This document shows, piece after piece, positions 44,298 through 52,271 of a stretch of 64,000 nucleotides of DNA. A program made the position numbers and the translations under genes. The stretch comes from Cupriavidus oxalaticus (GTDB lineage Bacteria; Pseudomonadota; Gammaproteobacteria; Burkholderiales; Burkholderiaceae), in NCBI RefSeq assembly GCF_016894385.1, contig NZ_CP069812.1, positions 2,232,001-2,296,000 on the forward strand. Reading direction: 5' to 3'. Every line of letters starts with the position of its first letter. Within the stretch, counting starts at the first letter, position 1. A model generated the notes under the pieces. The model had not been told where the DNA came from, ran no database searches, and saw nothing but the letters and a program-made list of their open reading frames with translations.

Positions 44298-44597
44298 TCA
44301 ATCCTTTACGAATGCTTTACATCCGGTGATGTGAAAGACGAGAGCCTTGCTGTTGCGGTGCTTGCGGGCGAGGAATCCTTCGCAGTCGAGCAGCGTGCCG
44401 AGCGGGAGCCGCTCAAGCCGCTGGCCAACCGGCCCGATCCCCATCGCTGCGATGGCAAACTCGACCTGCCGCGGCGTTTCCGCCTCGACCGCCTCGCCGC
44501 TGTACTGCAGGATGCAGTTCACGACGGGCACCCCGGCCGGGGTATAGCGCAGGGCGTCGCGTTCCGCCAACGTGGCGGCAAGCCGAAGCTGGTTCAA
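44298..44597 (-). CDS. priB: Primosomal replication protein N (PriB), TTG start
   Basis: Single-stranded DNA-binding OB-fold protein that helps PriA restart forks. 99 residues: NQLRLAATLAERDALRYTPAGVPVVNCIL, then GPVGQRLERLPLGTLLDCEGFLARKHRNSKALVFHI. No ATG is available near the N-terminus; the codon is TTG (44597), with AGAGG 8 bases before. It lies between rpsF (77 bases) and rpsR in the classical order. Confidence 0.95.
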   Translation of the reverse strand: MNQLRLAATLAERDALRYTPAGVPVVNCILQYSGEAVEAETPRQVEFAIAAMGIGPVGQRLERLPLGTLLDCEGFLARKHRNSKALVFHITGCKAFVKD

Positions 44598-44674
44598 CGC
44601 GGGGCCTCTTGCTGTTTGCCATCGGTGCCGCCCTGGCCGACGCTGTCAGCCGTGGCTCGCACCGCAGTCCGCAC

Positions 44675-45049
44675 TCAGGCGGGCTGGCCTTCGGTGGTCG
44701 TTTGCGCAGCCTTGCGGGCTTCTTCGCGCTGCACTTCCTTCATCATCGGCGAAGGAGCGGTCTCGGCCTTCTTGGTCTGCACGATCAGGTGGCGCAGGAC
44801 GGCGTCGTTGAACTTGAACGCGTGTTCCAGTTCAGCCAGGGTGTCCTTGCCGCATTCGATGTTCAGGCAAACGTAGTGAGCCTTGGCCAGCTTCTGGATC
44901 ATGTAGGCCATCTGGCGACGGCCCCAGTCTTCCACGCGGTGAACGTTGCCGTTCTGCGAGGTCACGAGCTGCTTGTAGCGCTCGATCATGGCCGGCACTT
45001 GTTCGCTCTGGTCCGGGTGGACGATGAAGACGATTTCGTAATGACGCAT
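44675..45049 (-). CDS. rpsF: 30S ribosomal protein S6
   Basis: 124 residues starting [21 protein letters not shown], with AAAAGGAGCG as a strong RBS; earlier in-frame codons would be untranslated leader. [32 protein letters not shown] is the S6 fold. The C-terminal tail ([21 protein letters not shown]) is charged. First gene of the operon; S6 and S18 bind together. Confidence 0.98.
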   Translation of the reverse strand: MRHYEIVFIVHPDQSEQVPAMIERYKQLVTSQNGNVHRVEDWGRRQMAYMIQKLAKAHYVCLNIECGKDTLAELEHAFKFNDAVLRHLIVQTKKAETAPSPMMKEVQREEARKAAQTTTEGQPA

Positions 45050-45117
45050 TGACGCTCCTTTTGGGATTAGCCACCCGGGCGTCACGAGTCCGGTGTGGCA
45101 AGGTTGAATAGCCGTAA

Positions 45118-45147
45118 ATTATAGCCCGGCGCCGGTCCGCCGTGCAA
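45118..45147 (-). promoter_or_regulatory. Probable promoter of rpsF
   Basis: Minus strand TATAAT (45123-45118) with TTGCAC 18 bases upstream (45147-45142). Predicted start about 60 bases before the rpsF ATG. Confidence 0.55.
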
Positions 45148-45161
45148 GCAGCAAGCCTGCC

Positions 45162-46154
45162 TCAGGCTTGGGCAAACGCTGCCTGCAGGCGCAAGGGGTC
45201 CCGCGCCAGCGCAGGATCCGCCGCAAGCGCCAGTGCCAGCAGCACCCTCGCCTTGTATGGGTTCAGGTCCGCGGCAGAGACAAAAACGCCATCGGACGGG
45301 CTGGGGTGCGCCGGAATCGCCACATGGCCTGCCCCGGTGCGTGAACTGCGCACCACTGCCACGCCGGCGATGGCGGCATCCACCAGGGCTTCCGCCAGGA
45401 CTTCATGTATCGAACCATTGCCGGCCGCGGCCACCACCAGGCCCGCCACGCCGGCCTGCACCAGCGCGTCGACGGCGATCCGGCCCGGTTGCGCGTAGCT
45501 TGCGACGATCTCAACCACCGGCCATGCGCGTGGCATCGGCCCGATCGCCCATGCCTGCCGGGGCGTGCGGGCGAAGCGCACGTAGTCATCCTGCACCATC
45601 CCGAGCGGCCCGCATTGGGACACGAAGGCATCCACCGCCGACGTATGCGCCTTGGCGACATCGCGCGCCGCGTGGATCTGCTGGTTCAGCACCACCAGCA
45701 CGCCCTTACCGCACGCATCCGGATGCGCCGCCACCCGGACCGCGTCGAGCAGGTTGAGCGGGCCGTCGGCGGATAGCGAGGTGGACGGTCGCATCGCTGC
45801 CGTCATCACCACCGGAACCGGACACGCCTGCGTCAGGTGCAGCGCCATCGCGGTCTCTTCCAGCGTGTCGGTGCCGTGCGTGATCACGATGCCCGCCACA
45901 TCCGCCTGCGCAGACCAGTGTTCGACGCGCGCCGCCAGCGCGGCCCACAGCGCGAAGGTCATGTCCTTGCTGTCGACCTGCGCCACCTGCTCGGCTTCGA
46001 TCCGCGCCACCGACTTCAGCGCCGGCACCGCCGCCAGCAACGACGAGACGGGCACGGTGGCCGCCTGGTAGTGTGCGCTGCTGGCGGGGTTGCCCGAAGC
46101 GCCGGCAATGGTGCCGCCGGTAGCCAATACAACGATGCGAGGCAATTGGTTCAT
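45162..46154 (-). CDS. L-asparaginase (type II-like, no signal peptide)
   Basis: Hydrolyses L-asparagine (and some L-glutamine). 330 residues. Nucleophile Thr in [10 protein letters not shown] (T15); second-site Thr-Asp in [31 protein letters not shown] matches the type II enzymes. Unlike periplasmic AnsB it has no signal peptide: homology begins at residue 5, so it should be cytosolic. In-frame upstream codons lack a hydrophobic core. Weak RBS. It is divergent from lexA, with 280 bases between the starts. Confidence 0.92.
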   Translation of the reverse strand: MNQLPRIVVLATGGTIAGASGNPASSAHYQAATVPVSSLLAAVPALKSVARIEAEQVAQVDSKDMTFALWAALAARVEHWSAQADVAGIVITHGTDTLEETAMALHLTQACPVPVVMTAAMRPSTSLSADGPLNLLDAVRVAAHPDACGKGVLVVLNQQIHAARDVAKAHTSAVDAFVSQCGPLGMVQDDYVRFARTPRQAWAIGPMPRAWPVVEIVASYAQPGRIAVDALVQAGVAGLVVAAAGNGSIHEVLAEALVDAAIAGVAVVRSSRTGAGHVAIPAHPSPSDGVFVSAADLNPYKARVLLALALAADPALARDPLRLQAAFAQA

Positions 46155-46302
46155 GGGTGCTGGGGGGCAGGAAACAGGAAGGTAACGCATGCGCAGGGCG
46201 CATCGAATCGCGATTGTAATGGCGGACCTCCGCCTGCATGGCGTGCGCCGAGGCCTATCGGTCACCGCGCGCCGCCAAAAATTCTGCTTGCGCTGACGCC
46301 GA

Positions 46303-46342
46303 TACTGTATAAAATCACAGCATACTGTTTAAACATACAGTG
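46303..46342 (+). promoter_or_regulatory. Two tandem SOS boxes controlling lexA
   Basis: Box 1: CTGTATAAAATCACAG (46305-46320). Box 2: CTGTTTAAACATACAG (46325-46340). Both have CTG-N10-CAG with TA flanks and are spaced by exactly 20 bases, two helical turns. TATAAA inside box 1 could be the lexA -10, so binding would block polymerase. Confidence 0.93.
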
Positions 46343-46436
46343 CCCGGCCCGCCGGATGCAGGATTTGCGGACAGCCCCGTTCGTGGGCAACCCGCTCCCA
46401 CCCCTGCCCAGCGCGCCCGCACGGAACGGCGATCCC

Positions 46437-47093
46437 ATGGCGACCCTGACACCCCGGCAGCAGCAGATTTTCGATCTGATCCGCAGTACGATCCGCCGTA
46501 CCGGCTTCCCGCCCACGCGCGCCGAAATTGCTGCCGAATTCGGCTTTTCCTCGCCAAATGCCGCGGAAGAACACCTGCGGGCGCTGGCCCGCAAGGGCGT
46601 GATCGAGCTGACGCCGGGCGCCTCGCGCGGCATCCGCCTGAAGGTTTCGCGCAGCGATTCGGAAATGCCGGACCAGTTCTCGCTGCCTGTCCCTGGCGTA
46701 TTGCAGCTGACGCTGCCGCTGGTGGGGCGCGTTGCCGCCGGCAGCCCCATCCTTGCCGCCGAGCATATCGACCGCCAGTACCAGGTCGATGCCTCGGTCT
46801 TCGATGAACGCCCCGACTATCTGCTGCGCGTACGCGGCCTGAGCATGCGCGACGCCGGCATTCTCGACGGCGACCTGCTCGCCGTGCGCCGCGCCAGCGA
46901 AGCGCCCAACGGCAAGATCGTGGTGGCACGGCTCGGCGACGATGTCACAGTCAAGCGCCTGCAGCGCCGCGGCGGTCATATCGAGCTGATCGCGGAAAAC
47001 CCGGACTTCGCCAACATCATCGTTGAACCCGGGCGCGAAGAGTTTTCGCTGGAAGGCATCGCGGTCGGCCTGATCCGATCCTCCGGCTTCTAG
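46437..47093 (+). CDS. lexA: SOS response repressor LexA
   Basis: 218 residues. N-terminal winged HTH (1-70, [37 protein letters not shown]), linker, and S24 peptidase domain. Self-cleavage Ala-Gly bond at A101-G102 (GRVAAGSP), nucleophile S136 (RGLSMRDAG), general base K173 (VTVKRL), with the same 37-residue spacing as E. coli. Two SOS boxes lie 95-135 bases upstream, so it is autoregulated. A 56-codon gene follows by 113 bases on the same strand. Confidence 0.98.
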   Translation: MATLTPRQQQIFDLIRSTIRRTGFPPTRAEIAAEFGFSSPNAAEEHLRALARKGVIELTPGASRGIRLKVSRSDSEMPDQFSLPVPGVLQLTLPLVGRVAAGSPILAAEHIDRQYQVDASVFDERPDYLLRVRGLSMRDAGILDGDLLAVRRASEAPNGKIVVARLGDDVTVKRLQRRGGHIELIAENPDFANIIVEPGREEFSLEGIAVGLIRSSGF

Positions 47094-47206
47094 CCGGGCA
47101 CGGCAGGCCTTGCGCCTGCACGGACCCACACGCTCCATTGCTTTGCAGACGCCGCCCGGCTTGCCGGGTGTTGACCCCGCTTTTGCCTGAAAAAAGAGGT
47201 GCAACC

Positions 47207-47377
47207 ATGCCGCAAACCCACGACGTCGCCGCCCGCCGCCCGGTCAAGCCGGTACCCTTCCGCCAGTGCAAGGGCGTACGCGTTTATCAGGGCGCGCAGC
47301 GCCGGACCATGGTAGGCAGCATGGCCGCTATCTGCAGGATGCTTGAACTGGAAACCACGAACAAGCTGGCCGTTTGA
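47207..47377 (+). CDS. Small basic hypothetical protein downstream of lexA
   Basis: 56 residues starting MPQTHDVAARRPVKPVPFRQ; AGAGGTG lies 8 bases before the ATG. Net basic N-half with no hydrophobic segment; the C-half (MVGSMAAICRMLELETTNKLAV) could form a helix. No family recognised. It is on the lexA strand with 113 bases between, containing a small CCGGC hairpin without a T run, so it might be co-transcribed and SOS-induced. Confidence 0.55.
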   Translation: MPQTHDVAARRPVKPVPFRQCKGVRVYQGAQRRTMVGSMAAICRMLELETTNKLAV

Positions 47378-47413
47378 AGCGGCGCCACTTTCTGACCTGC
47401 GCCCTGCCCTGAA

Positions 47414-47797
47414 TCAGCTACGCGCGCACGCCTTGGTTTCCGTTTCCAGTTCTTCCGGCGTCATCTGCGGGAACCATGTATTGGTCTTGCGGAGTTCGAC
47501 GGCCGTGCCATCAGGCCTGGCCGTCAGCGAAATCAGGTAGGCATAGGCAAACTCGCCGCTGCCGTTTGGCTGCCCGATCCGGATTTCCGTCTGGTTCCGT
47601 GCCGGCAGGTTGACGACCGTCGCCTCATCGCCGAGATTGTTGCGCAGGCATTTGGCAACGTCAGCCATTTTTGCCGGCGTGAACAAGCGCATCGGGGGAC
47701 GCGCACGAATGTCTTTTTCCGACGTGCCAGTGGCACACCCGGCCATCATCGCGGCCACTGCCACGCCAGCGCCCACTACCGCTGCTCGAAGGAACAT
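47414..47797 (-). CDS. Small lipoprotein
   Basis: 127 residues. MFLRAAVVGAGVAVAAMMAGC is a lipoprotein signal with lipobox MAGC (C21). The mature part contains two more Cys (AKCLRNNL and KACARS) and a beta-rich centre (TEIRIGQPNGSGEFAYAYLISLTARP). No domain is recognised. It is placed right after the tRNA-His terminator, and its gene tail abuts the plus-strand small gene. Confidence 0.8.
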   Translation of the reverse strand: MFLRAAVVGAGVAVAAMMAGCATGTSEKDIRARPPMRLFTPAKMADVAKCLRNNLGDEATVVNLPARNQTEIRIGQPNGSGEFAYAYLISLTARPDGTAVELRKTNTWFPQMTPEELETETKACARS

Positions 47798-47824
47798 ATG
47801 AACCCTTTGGAATCAGATCCAGAA

Positions 47825-47859
47825 AGCAAAACAGCGCCCGTAAAGGCGCTGTTTTGCTT
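47825..47859 (-). terminator. Terminator after tRNA-His
   Basis: AGCAAAACAGCGCC and GGCGCTGTTTTGCT form a 14-bp perfect stem around CGTAAA. It begins just past the encoded CCA of the tRNA and lies 28 bases before the lipoprotein start; it would also end any plus-strand readthrough. Confidence 0.85.
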
Positions 47860-47866
47860 GGCAACT

Positions 47867-47943
47867 TGGGGTGGCTGATGGGACTCGAACCCACGACGAC
47901 AGGAATCACAATCCTGGACTCTACCAACTGAGCTACAGCCACC
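47867..47943 (-). tRNA. tRNA-His (anticodon GTG)
   Basis: Cloverleaf is clear on the minus strand: acceptor GTGGCTG/CAGCCAC with the extra G-1 opposite C73, D-arm GCTCAGTTGGTAGAGT, anticodon loop TTGTGAT giving GTG, and T-loop GGGTTCGAGTCCC. CCA is encoded (47867-47869). G-1 and C73 are the histidine identity elements. Confidence 0.97.
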
Positions 47944-47951
47944 GTAGAGGT

Positions 47952-47989
47952 CATCAGCGAAGCGCTGATCGACGAAAACCAAGATTATA
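47952..47989 (-). promoter_or_regulatory. tRNA-His promoter -10 and hairpin leader
   Basis: Minus strand TATAAT at 47989-47984, about 40 bases before the tRNA 5' end; no good -35. The predicted leader contains ATCAGCG-CTT-CGCTGAT (47953-47969), a hairpin next to the mature 5' end that RNase P must pass. Confidence 0.45.
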
Positions 47990-48043
47990 CAAACACTTTT
48001 CCGAGATGGCTAGTATTCCGCACAAATTTTTTCGGGGCCTGCA

Positions 48044-48322
48044 TCACGCCTTGCGCGGCTGCCACTTGGCCTCCAGCAACACTGCCTGCTTGATGGCGGC
48101 AATGGTCTCCGCCTCGGTGTCGAAGTGGCCCAGCAGCCGCCGTGACTTGCCGTTGAGGACGGCCTCCTGCAGCGCCCTGCCCGACGCTTCCGAGGTGCCG
48201 TGGTGCCAGCAGTAGCGCGCCGTCCATTTGCCATCCTGTAGTGGTTCAGCGACCCAGACCAGCCTGAAGTCCTCAAACACCTCGCCGAATGACTCTTCGT
48301 TGTTTGCGTTCGCTTTGTCCAC
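48044..48322 (-). CDS. Conserved hypothetical protein, about 92 residues
   Basis: A coherent soluble domain reads FEDFRLVWVAEPLQDGKWTARYCWHHGTSEASGRALQEA and continues to HFDTEAETIAAIKQAVLLEAKWQPRKA. Start GTG 48322 gives 92 residues; the RBS is weak, and the frame stays open far upstream through the divergent lipoprotein gene and a terminator hairpin, so a short form is preferred. The Trp-rich beta pattern and lack of membrane segments suggest a small cytosolic protein. No family recognised. Confidence 0.6.
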   Translation of the reverse strand: MDKANANNEESFGEVFEDFRLVWVAEPLQDGKWTARYCWHHGTSEASGRALQEAVLNGKSRRLLGHFDTEAETIAAIKQAVLLEAKWQPRKA

Positions 48323-48481
48323 GCTTGCTGCCGTCCATTCGCCTGTGGCGATGCGAAGAATCGTAGCACGCAGGCCAGGTTGCCAGAGATGGGGGCGGTA
48401 CGCGGGCGCGACAGAGGTTCGCCGGAACCTGGCGCATTGGCCGTGGCCCAACCATCTTCTGGAAGATTGCAAGGAAGGAGC

Positions 48482-48637
48482 ATGCGAACAATGCTTGGAC
48501 GCCTGGCGGGAGTCTTGTCGCTGCTGGGAATGGTCGCGGCCCTGGCGGGCTGTGCGGGCGGCGGAGCCGATGGACGGGAGTCGGGGATTACGGCCTACGG
48601 AACGCTGGACGTCGGCATCAGCCATACTTCGCGATAG
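48482..48637 (+). CDS. Tiny lipoprotein with porin-like motif
   Basis: 51 residues; AAGGAAGGAG immediately before the ATG is a strong RBS. The signal ends with lipobox LAGC (C24). The mature 28 residues contain GITAYGTLDVGISHTSR, similar to the first beta-strand of betaproteobacterial general porins (VTLYGTIDAGV-type). It could be a decayed porin start fused to a lipoprotein signal or a genuine micro-lipoprotein. Divergent from the 92-residue hypothetical gene. Confidence 0.6.
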   Translation: MRTMLGRLAGVLSLLGMVAALAGCAGGGADGRESGITAYGTLDVGISHTSR

Positions 48638-48721
48638 ATTTCGCGCACCAGGCGTGACCGATGGAACTCTTTTCCATGCCGTGCGGTCAAATCGGCTCGA
48701 ATGGTGCGATCGCAACAGGGC

Positions 48722-48749
48722 AAAAAAAGAGTCCGCAGCGCGGACTCTT
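48722..48749. terminator. Hairpin with A/T run, terminator
   Basis: AAGAGTCCGC (48727-48736) pairs with GCGGACTCTT (48740-48749); an A run before it gives a T run on the minus strand. 90 bases after the tiny lipoprotein, so it may end that transcript too. Confidence 0.75.
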
Positions 48750-48848
48750 AACTTTAGCGATCTCAAATGCCCTGAAGGCCGTTGCAATGTAACTGTCATC
48801 CGGGAATTACACCATTCGGGTAAACGAAAAGCGCCGGACGCGCCGACG

Positions 48849-48873
48849 AAAAAAAAGCCCGCCGAAGCGGGCT
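48849..48873 (-). terminator. Intrinsic terminator downstream of dusA
   Basis: AGCCCGC-CGAA-GCGGGCT, followed by TTTTTTTT on the minus strand. About 245 bases after the dusA stop. The 480-base region 48638-49116 contains this, the hairpin at 48722-48749 and the one at 48906-48937, but no gene. Confidence 0.85.
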
Positions 48874-48905
48874 GAATAATCAGTTGAAGAAAGCCCTGTA
48901 TTCGA

Positions 48906-48937
48906 GGGCAGGCACAGTGTAAAAAAGTGCCCTGCCC
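48906..48937 (-). other. Imperfect hairpin in the dusA 3' region
   Basis: GGGCAGGCAC pairs with GTGCCCTGCCC with one bulged base around a loop containing AAAAAA. Together with the terminator at 48849-48873 it forms a structured segment that could be a 3'-derived small RNA. Confidence 0.35.
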
Positions 48938-49116
48938 CGGCGAATTAGGGGAATCCCTTTGAAACCCTTTACGGACGCCGGTTTCCAGTCGATCCGACAT
49001 GGCAAGTGTCGCACCCGCTACCCTCGGGAACCGATGCATAGATTGGCGATTCGGTGTTAGAGCAAGGACTCAAGCGCCCATAGCGGGACGATGCCCAGCG
49101 TTCAGCGCGAATCGTG

Positions 49117-50154
49117 CTATGCCGCCAGCGGCTCTGACGCCAGGGGACGCAGGTGTGTACGCGCCTCGGCAAACAGTGCATCCACATCGGCGCGAGTGCG
49201 CGCGGCATGCATGCGTTTTGCATCGGACAGCACGCGGCGCCAGCCTCGTCCTCCCGCAACGCCGCGGTACAGCCCCAGCATATGTCGAGTGACTGCGCCC
49301 ATATACCCGCCGCGTTCGACCATGTCGCCGATATAACCCTGCATCGCTAGCTCTACATCCAGCCGCGATCGCACTGTTGCCTCGGCGTCGCCATAGAAGC
49401 GCACGTCCATTTCAGCCAGTACATAGGGCTGGTGATATGCCTCGCGGCCAATCATCACGCCGTCGACGTGCTGCAGATGCCGCGCCATCTCGTCATAGGT
49501 GACGATGCCGCCATTGATCAGGATCTCGAGCTGCGGAAATTCCTGTTTCAGCTGGTATGCCACTTCATAGCGCAGCGGTGGAATCTCGCGGTTTTCCTTT
49601 GGGCTCAGGCCTTTCAGGATGGCATTGCGCGCATGAACGATAAATGTGTCGCAGCCCGCCTCCGCGACCCTGCCGACAAAGTCCCGCACGAAATCGTAGT
49701 GCTCGATGGTATCGATGCCGATGCGATGCTTCACCGTCACCGGGATGCTGACCGCGTCGCGCATCGCCTTCACGCAATCGGCAACCAGCTCGGGCTCCGC
49801 CATCAGGCAGGCGCCGAAGGCACCGCGCTGCACGCGCTCGGACGGGCAGCCGCAATTCAGGTTGATCTCCTTGTAGCCCCATTGCTCGCCCAACTTCGCC
49901 GCCGCGGCCAGGTCTGCGGGTTCGCTGCCGCCCAGCTGCAGCGCGACAGGCTGCTCCGCCGCATCGAAATCCAGGTGGCGCGGCACGTCACCATGCAGCA
50001 GCGCGCCGGTGGTCACCATCTCGGTATACAGCCAGGTATGGCGACTGAGCTGGCGGTGGAAGGTGCGGCAATGACGGTCAGTCCAATCCATCATCGGCGC
50101 CACGGATACGCGGCGCGGACTAGCCGCGGCAGGTTTACCTTGAAAAATGGTCAT
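49117..50154 (-). CDS. dusA: tRNA-dihydrouridine(20/20a) synthase DusA
   Basis: FMN enzyme reducing U20/U20a in tRNA D-loops. 345 residues. VSVAPMMDWTDRHCRTF start, NLNCGCPSERVQRGAFGACLM with the catalytic Cys, TVKHRIGID, FIVHARNAILKGLSPKENR, and INGGI/VMIGREAY at the FMN site. SVAPMxDWTDRH and the length mark DusA rather than DusB/C. The start MTIFQGK is the ATG nearest the homology; one 30 bases upstream is possible. No operon partner. Confidence 0.95.
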   Translation of the reverse strand: MTIFQGKPAAASPRRVSVAPMMDWTDRHCRTFHRQLSRHTWLYTEMVTTGALLHGDVPRHLDFDAAEQPVALQLGGSEPADLAAAAKLGEQWGYKEINLNCGCPSERVQRGAFGACLMAEPELVADCVKAMRDAVSIPVTVKHRIGIDTIEHYDFVRDFVGRVAEAGCDTFIVHARNAILKGLSPKENREIPPLRYEVAYQLKQEFPQLEILINGGIVTYDEMARHLQHVDGVMIGREAYHQPYVLAEMDVRFYGDAEATVRSRLDVELAMQGYIGDMVERGGYMGAVTRHMLGLYRGVAGGRGWRRVLSDAKRMHAARTRADVDALFAEARTHLRPLASEPLAA

Positions 50155-50363
50155 GGGGAGCGGATCGGCGTGACCAATCCTCATGCTACTTGCAGATATC
50201 AACGGCGCCCGGGAAGGCGGTTCCCGTGCGCCGGGGGCGTCGCACACAATTCAGCCGCAGCAGTATCGCGGCTTTTCGGGAGGCGCATGAGTTTACCACC
50301 CCGGCAGATCTTTCGCCGGAGATGCTGCCCGCACGGCGAAAACCTCGACGCCCGCGCCCAGGC

Positions 50364-50927
50364 TTATCGCGTGGCTGCGGTCTTGTCGATCCACGTGGCG
50401 AACGCGGCCAGGAACTTGTCGAGAAAGCCCCGCGTGGATTCGTTCGCTATGCCGCCCTGCTCGTCGAACAGCTTGTCGACGCCGCCGATATAGGCTTCGG
50501 GCATTTGCAGCAGCGGGACATTGAGGAACACCATCGACTGACGCAGGTGGTGGTTGGCACCAAATCCGCCGATGGCACCCGGCGAGGCACTGATGATGGC
50601 GCCGGGCTTGCCGTCCCAGACGCTGCTGCCATAGGGGCGCGAGCCCACGTCGATGGCGTTCTTCATTGGCGCGGGGACGGAGCGGTTGTACTCAGGCGTG
50701 ACGAACAGCACCGCATCGGCACGGCGCACGCGGTCGCGGAATGCAGCCCAGGGCTGGGGCGGCTTGTCGTCCAGGTCCTGGTTGTAGAGCTGCAGTTCGC
50801 CGATCTCGACGATCTCCAGCTTGAGTTGCGCCGGCGCCTGCGCGATCAGCGCCTTGGCCAGCTTGCGGTTATACGACTCCTTGCGCAGGCTTCCCACCAG
50901 TACAACGACATCACGAGGATTGCTCAT
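50364..50927 (-). CDS. NADPH-dependent FMN reductase (ChrR/YieF-type)
   Basis: 187 residues, flavodoxin-like quinone/chromate reductase family. VVVLVGSLRKESYNRKLA is the FMN phosphate loop, and FVTPEYNRSVPAPMKNAIDVGSRP is the ChrR/YieF signature. AAAGGAG precedes this ATG; a longer frame runs upstream without RBS. Probable two-electron quinone reductase that limits oxidative stress. It lies 160 bases after the HIBCH-like gene. Confidence 0.92.
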   Translation of the reverse strand: MSNPRDVVVLVGSLRKESYNRKLAKALIAQAPAQLKLEIVEIGELQLYNQDLDDKPPQPWAAFRDRVRRADAVLFVTPEYNRSVPAPMKNAIDVGSRPYGSSVWDGKPGAIISASPGAIGGFGANHHLRQSMVFLNVPLLQMPEAYIGGVDKLFDEQGGIANESTRGFLDKFLAAFATWIDKTAATR

Positions 50928-51087
50928 CACGGCTCCTTTGTCTGTGTGGACACTTGAAGCGGACGGCGCGGGCGCCATGGCTGGCATGGCTGCCCGCGCC
51001 GGTCCAGCCACTACTCTACCCGAGTCGCGACTGGCCTGCCGTGAGGCGAGCGGCGCGCACGGCCGCCCGGCAGTGGCGACGGGCTGC

Positions 51088-52176
51088 TCAAGCGTCCTTG
51101 CCCAGCGCGGCGAGCGGATGGTCTTCCGCACGCCACGGGCTGTCGAAGAACGACTGGACTGTCTCGCGACCAACCTCATCCAGCCGGGCATGCTGCCAGC
51201 GCGGCTTGTGGTCCTTGTCGATCGCCAAAGCGCGGATGCCCTCGACGCCGTCGCCCTTGCGGAACACGTAGTACATCATGTCCAGTTCCATGCGCAGCTC
51301 ATCCTCGAGCGACATGCCGCGCGCGCGGCGGATCTGCTCCAGCGACACACACAGCATCAGCGGCGAGCGGCTGCGCAGCATGGCAGCGGTCTGCGCAGCC
51401 CAGTCGCCCGGTGCATCGCTGACGGCCGCCAGGATATCCTGCGCGGTATTGCCGGCGAACAGCGCGTCGATCTGTGCGGACAGGCCCGCCAGCGTGCTTT
51501 GCGCAGGCTGGCAGTCAGCGCGGTGCGGCGCGGTGAAGCCTTCGATATGCGCAAGGACGGCATCGCCGCTGGCAAACTGCTGCGCGCGCAGCGAATCGAC
51601 CAGCTCGGCCAGCCGGTTGCCCGGCAGCCAGGCATCGGCCAGGCCTGCGTACAGTGCATCGGCCGCGCTGATCGCGGTGCCGGTCAGCCCCAGGTATTCG
51701 CCGATATGGCCCGGCGTGCGTGCCAGGAACCAGCCACCGCCGACATCGGGGAACAGGCCGATATTGGTTTCGGGCATGGCCATCCGGGTGCGATCGGTGA
51801 CCAGGCGCAGCCGGGCTCCTTGCGAAATGCCCATGCCGCCGCCCATCACCACGCCGTCCATCAGCGCGATATAAGGCTTGGCGTAGCGATGGATCAGGAA
51901 ATTGAGCGCGTATTCCTCGACGAAGAACTGGTCGAGCAGCGGATCGCCTTCATGCGCCGCCTTGTGGAAGTAGCGGATATCGCCACCGGCGCAGAATGCC
52001 TTGCCGCCGGCACCGGCAACCACCACCGCCACCACCTCGGGCGCCGAAGCCCACGCCTGCAGCGCCTGGGTCATGGCGCGGATCATGTCCAGCGACAGCG
52101 CGTTGAGCGCCTGCGGACGATTCAGCGTCAGGTATCCGATGCCACCGTGGACTTCGGTCGTGACGAATTCAGTCAT
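51088..52176 (-). CDS. 3-hydroxyisobutyryl-CoA hydrolase-like crotonase
   Basis: 362 residues, crotonase fold with the long C-terminal extension of HIBCH. KAFCAGGDIRYFHKAA is the first oxyanion-hole strand; VMGGGMGISQGARLRLVTDRTRMAMPETNIGLFPDVGGGWFLART has the conserved Glu and Asp of HIBCH. HIBCH releases 3-hydroxyisobutyrate in valine breakdown; other members are enoyl-CoA hydratases. No other valine gene is adjacent, so the substrate is not certain. Confidence 0.88.
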   Translation of the reverse strand: MTEFVTTEVHGGIGYLTLNRPQALNALSLDMIRAMTQALQAWASAPEVVAVVVAGAGGKAFCAGGDIRYFHKAAHEGDPLLDQFFVEEYALNFLIHRYAKPYIALMDGVVMGGGMGISQGARLRLVTDRTRMAMPETNIGLFPDVGGGWFLARTPGHIGEYLGLTGTAISAADALYAGLADAWLPGNRLAELVDSLRAQQFASGDAVLAHIEGFTAPHRADCQPAQSTLAGLSAQIDALFAGNTAQDILAAVSDAPGDWAAQTAAMLRSRSPLMLCVSLEQIRRARGMSLEDELRMELDMMYYVFRKGDGVEGIRALAIDKDHKPRWQHARLDEVGRETVQSFFDSPWRAEDHPLAALGKDA

Positions 52177-52271
52177 GTCTTACTCCTCCAATGCAACGGG
52201 TGATTCTACGCCAGCCGCGCCGGTGGACATATCCCGTGGGCAGCTTGCGGCGCATGCACCGCGGCAATCGT

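Noticed and set aside
48323..49039. Long minus-strand frame extending the 92-residue hypothetical protein to 331 residues
   Set aside because: The extension crosses two terminator-like hairpins and the divergent lipoprotein gene and has no protein-like composition.
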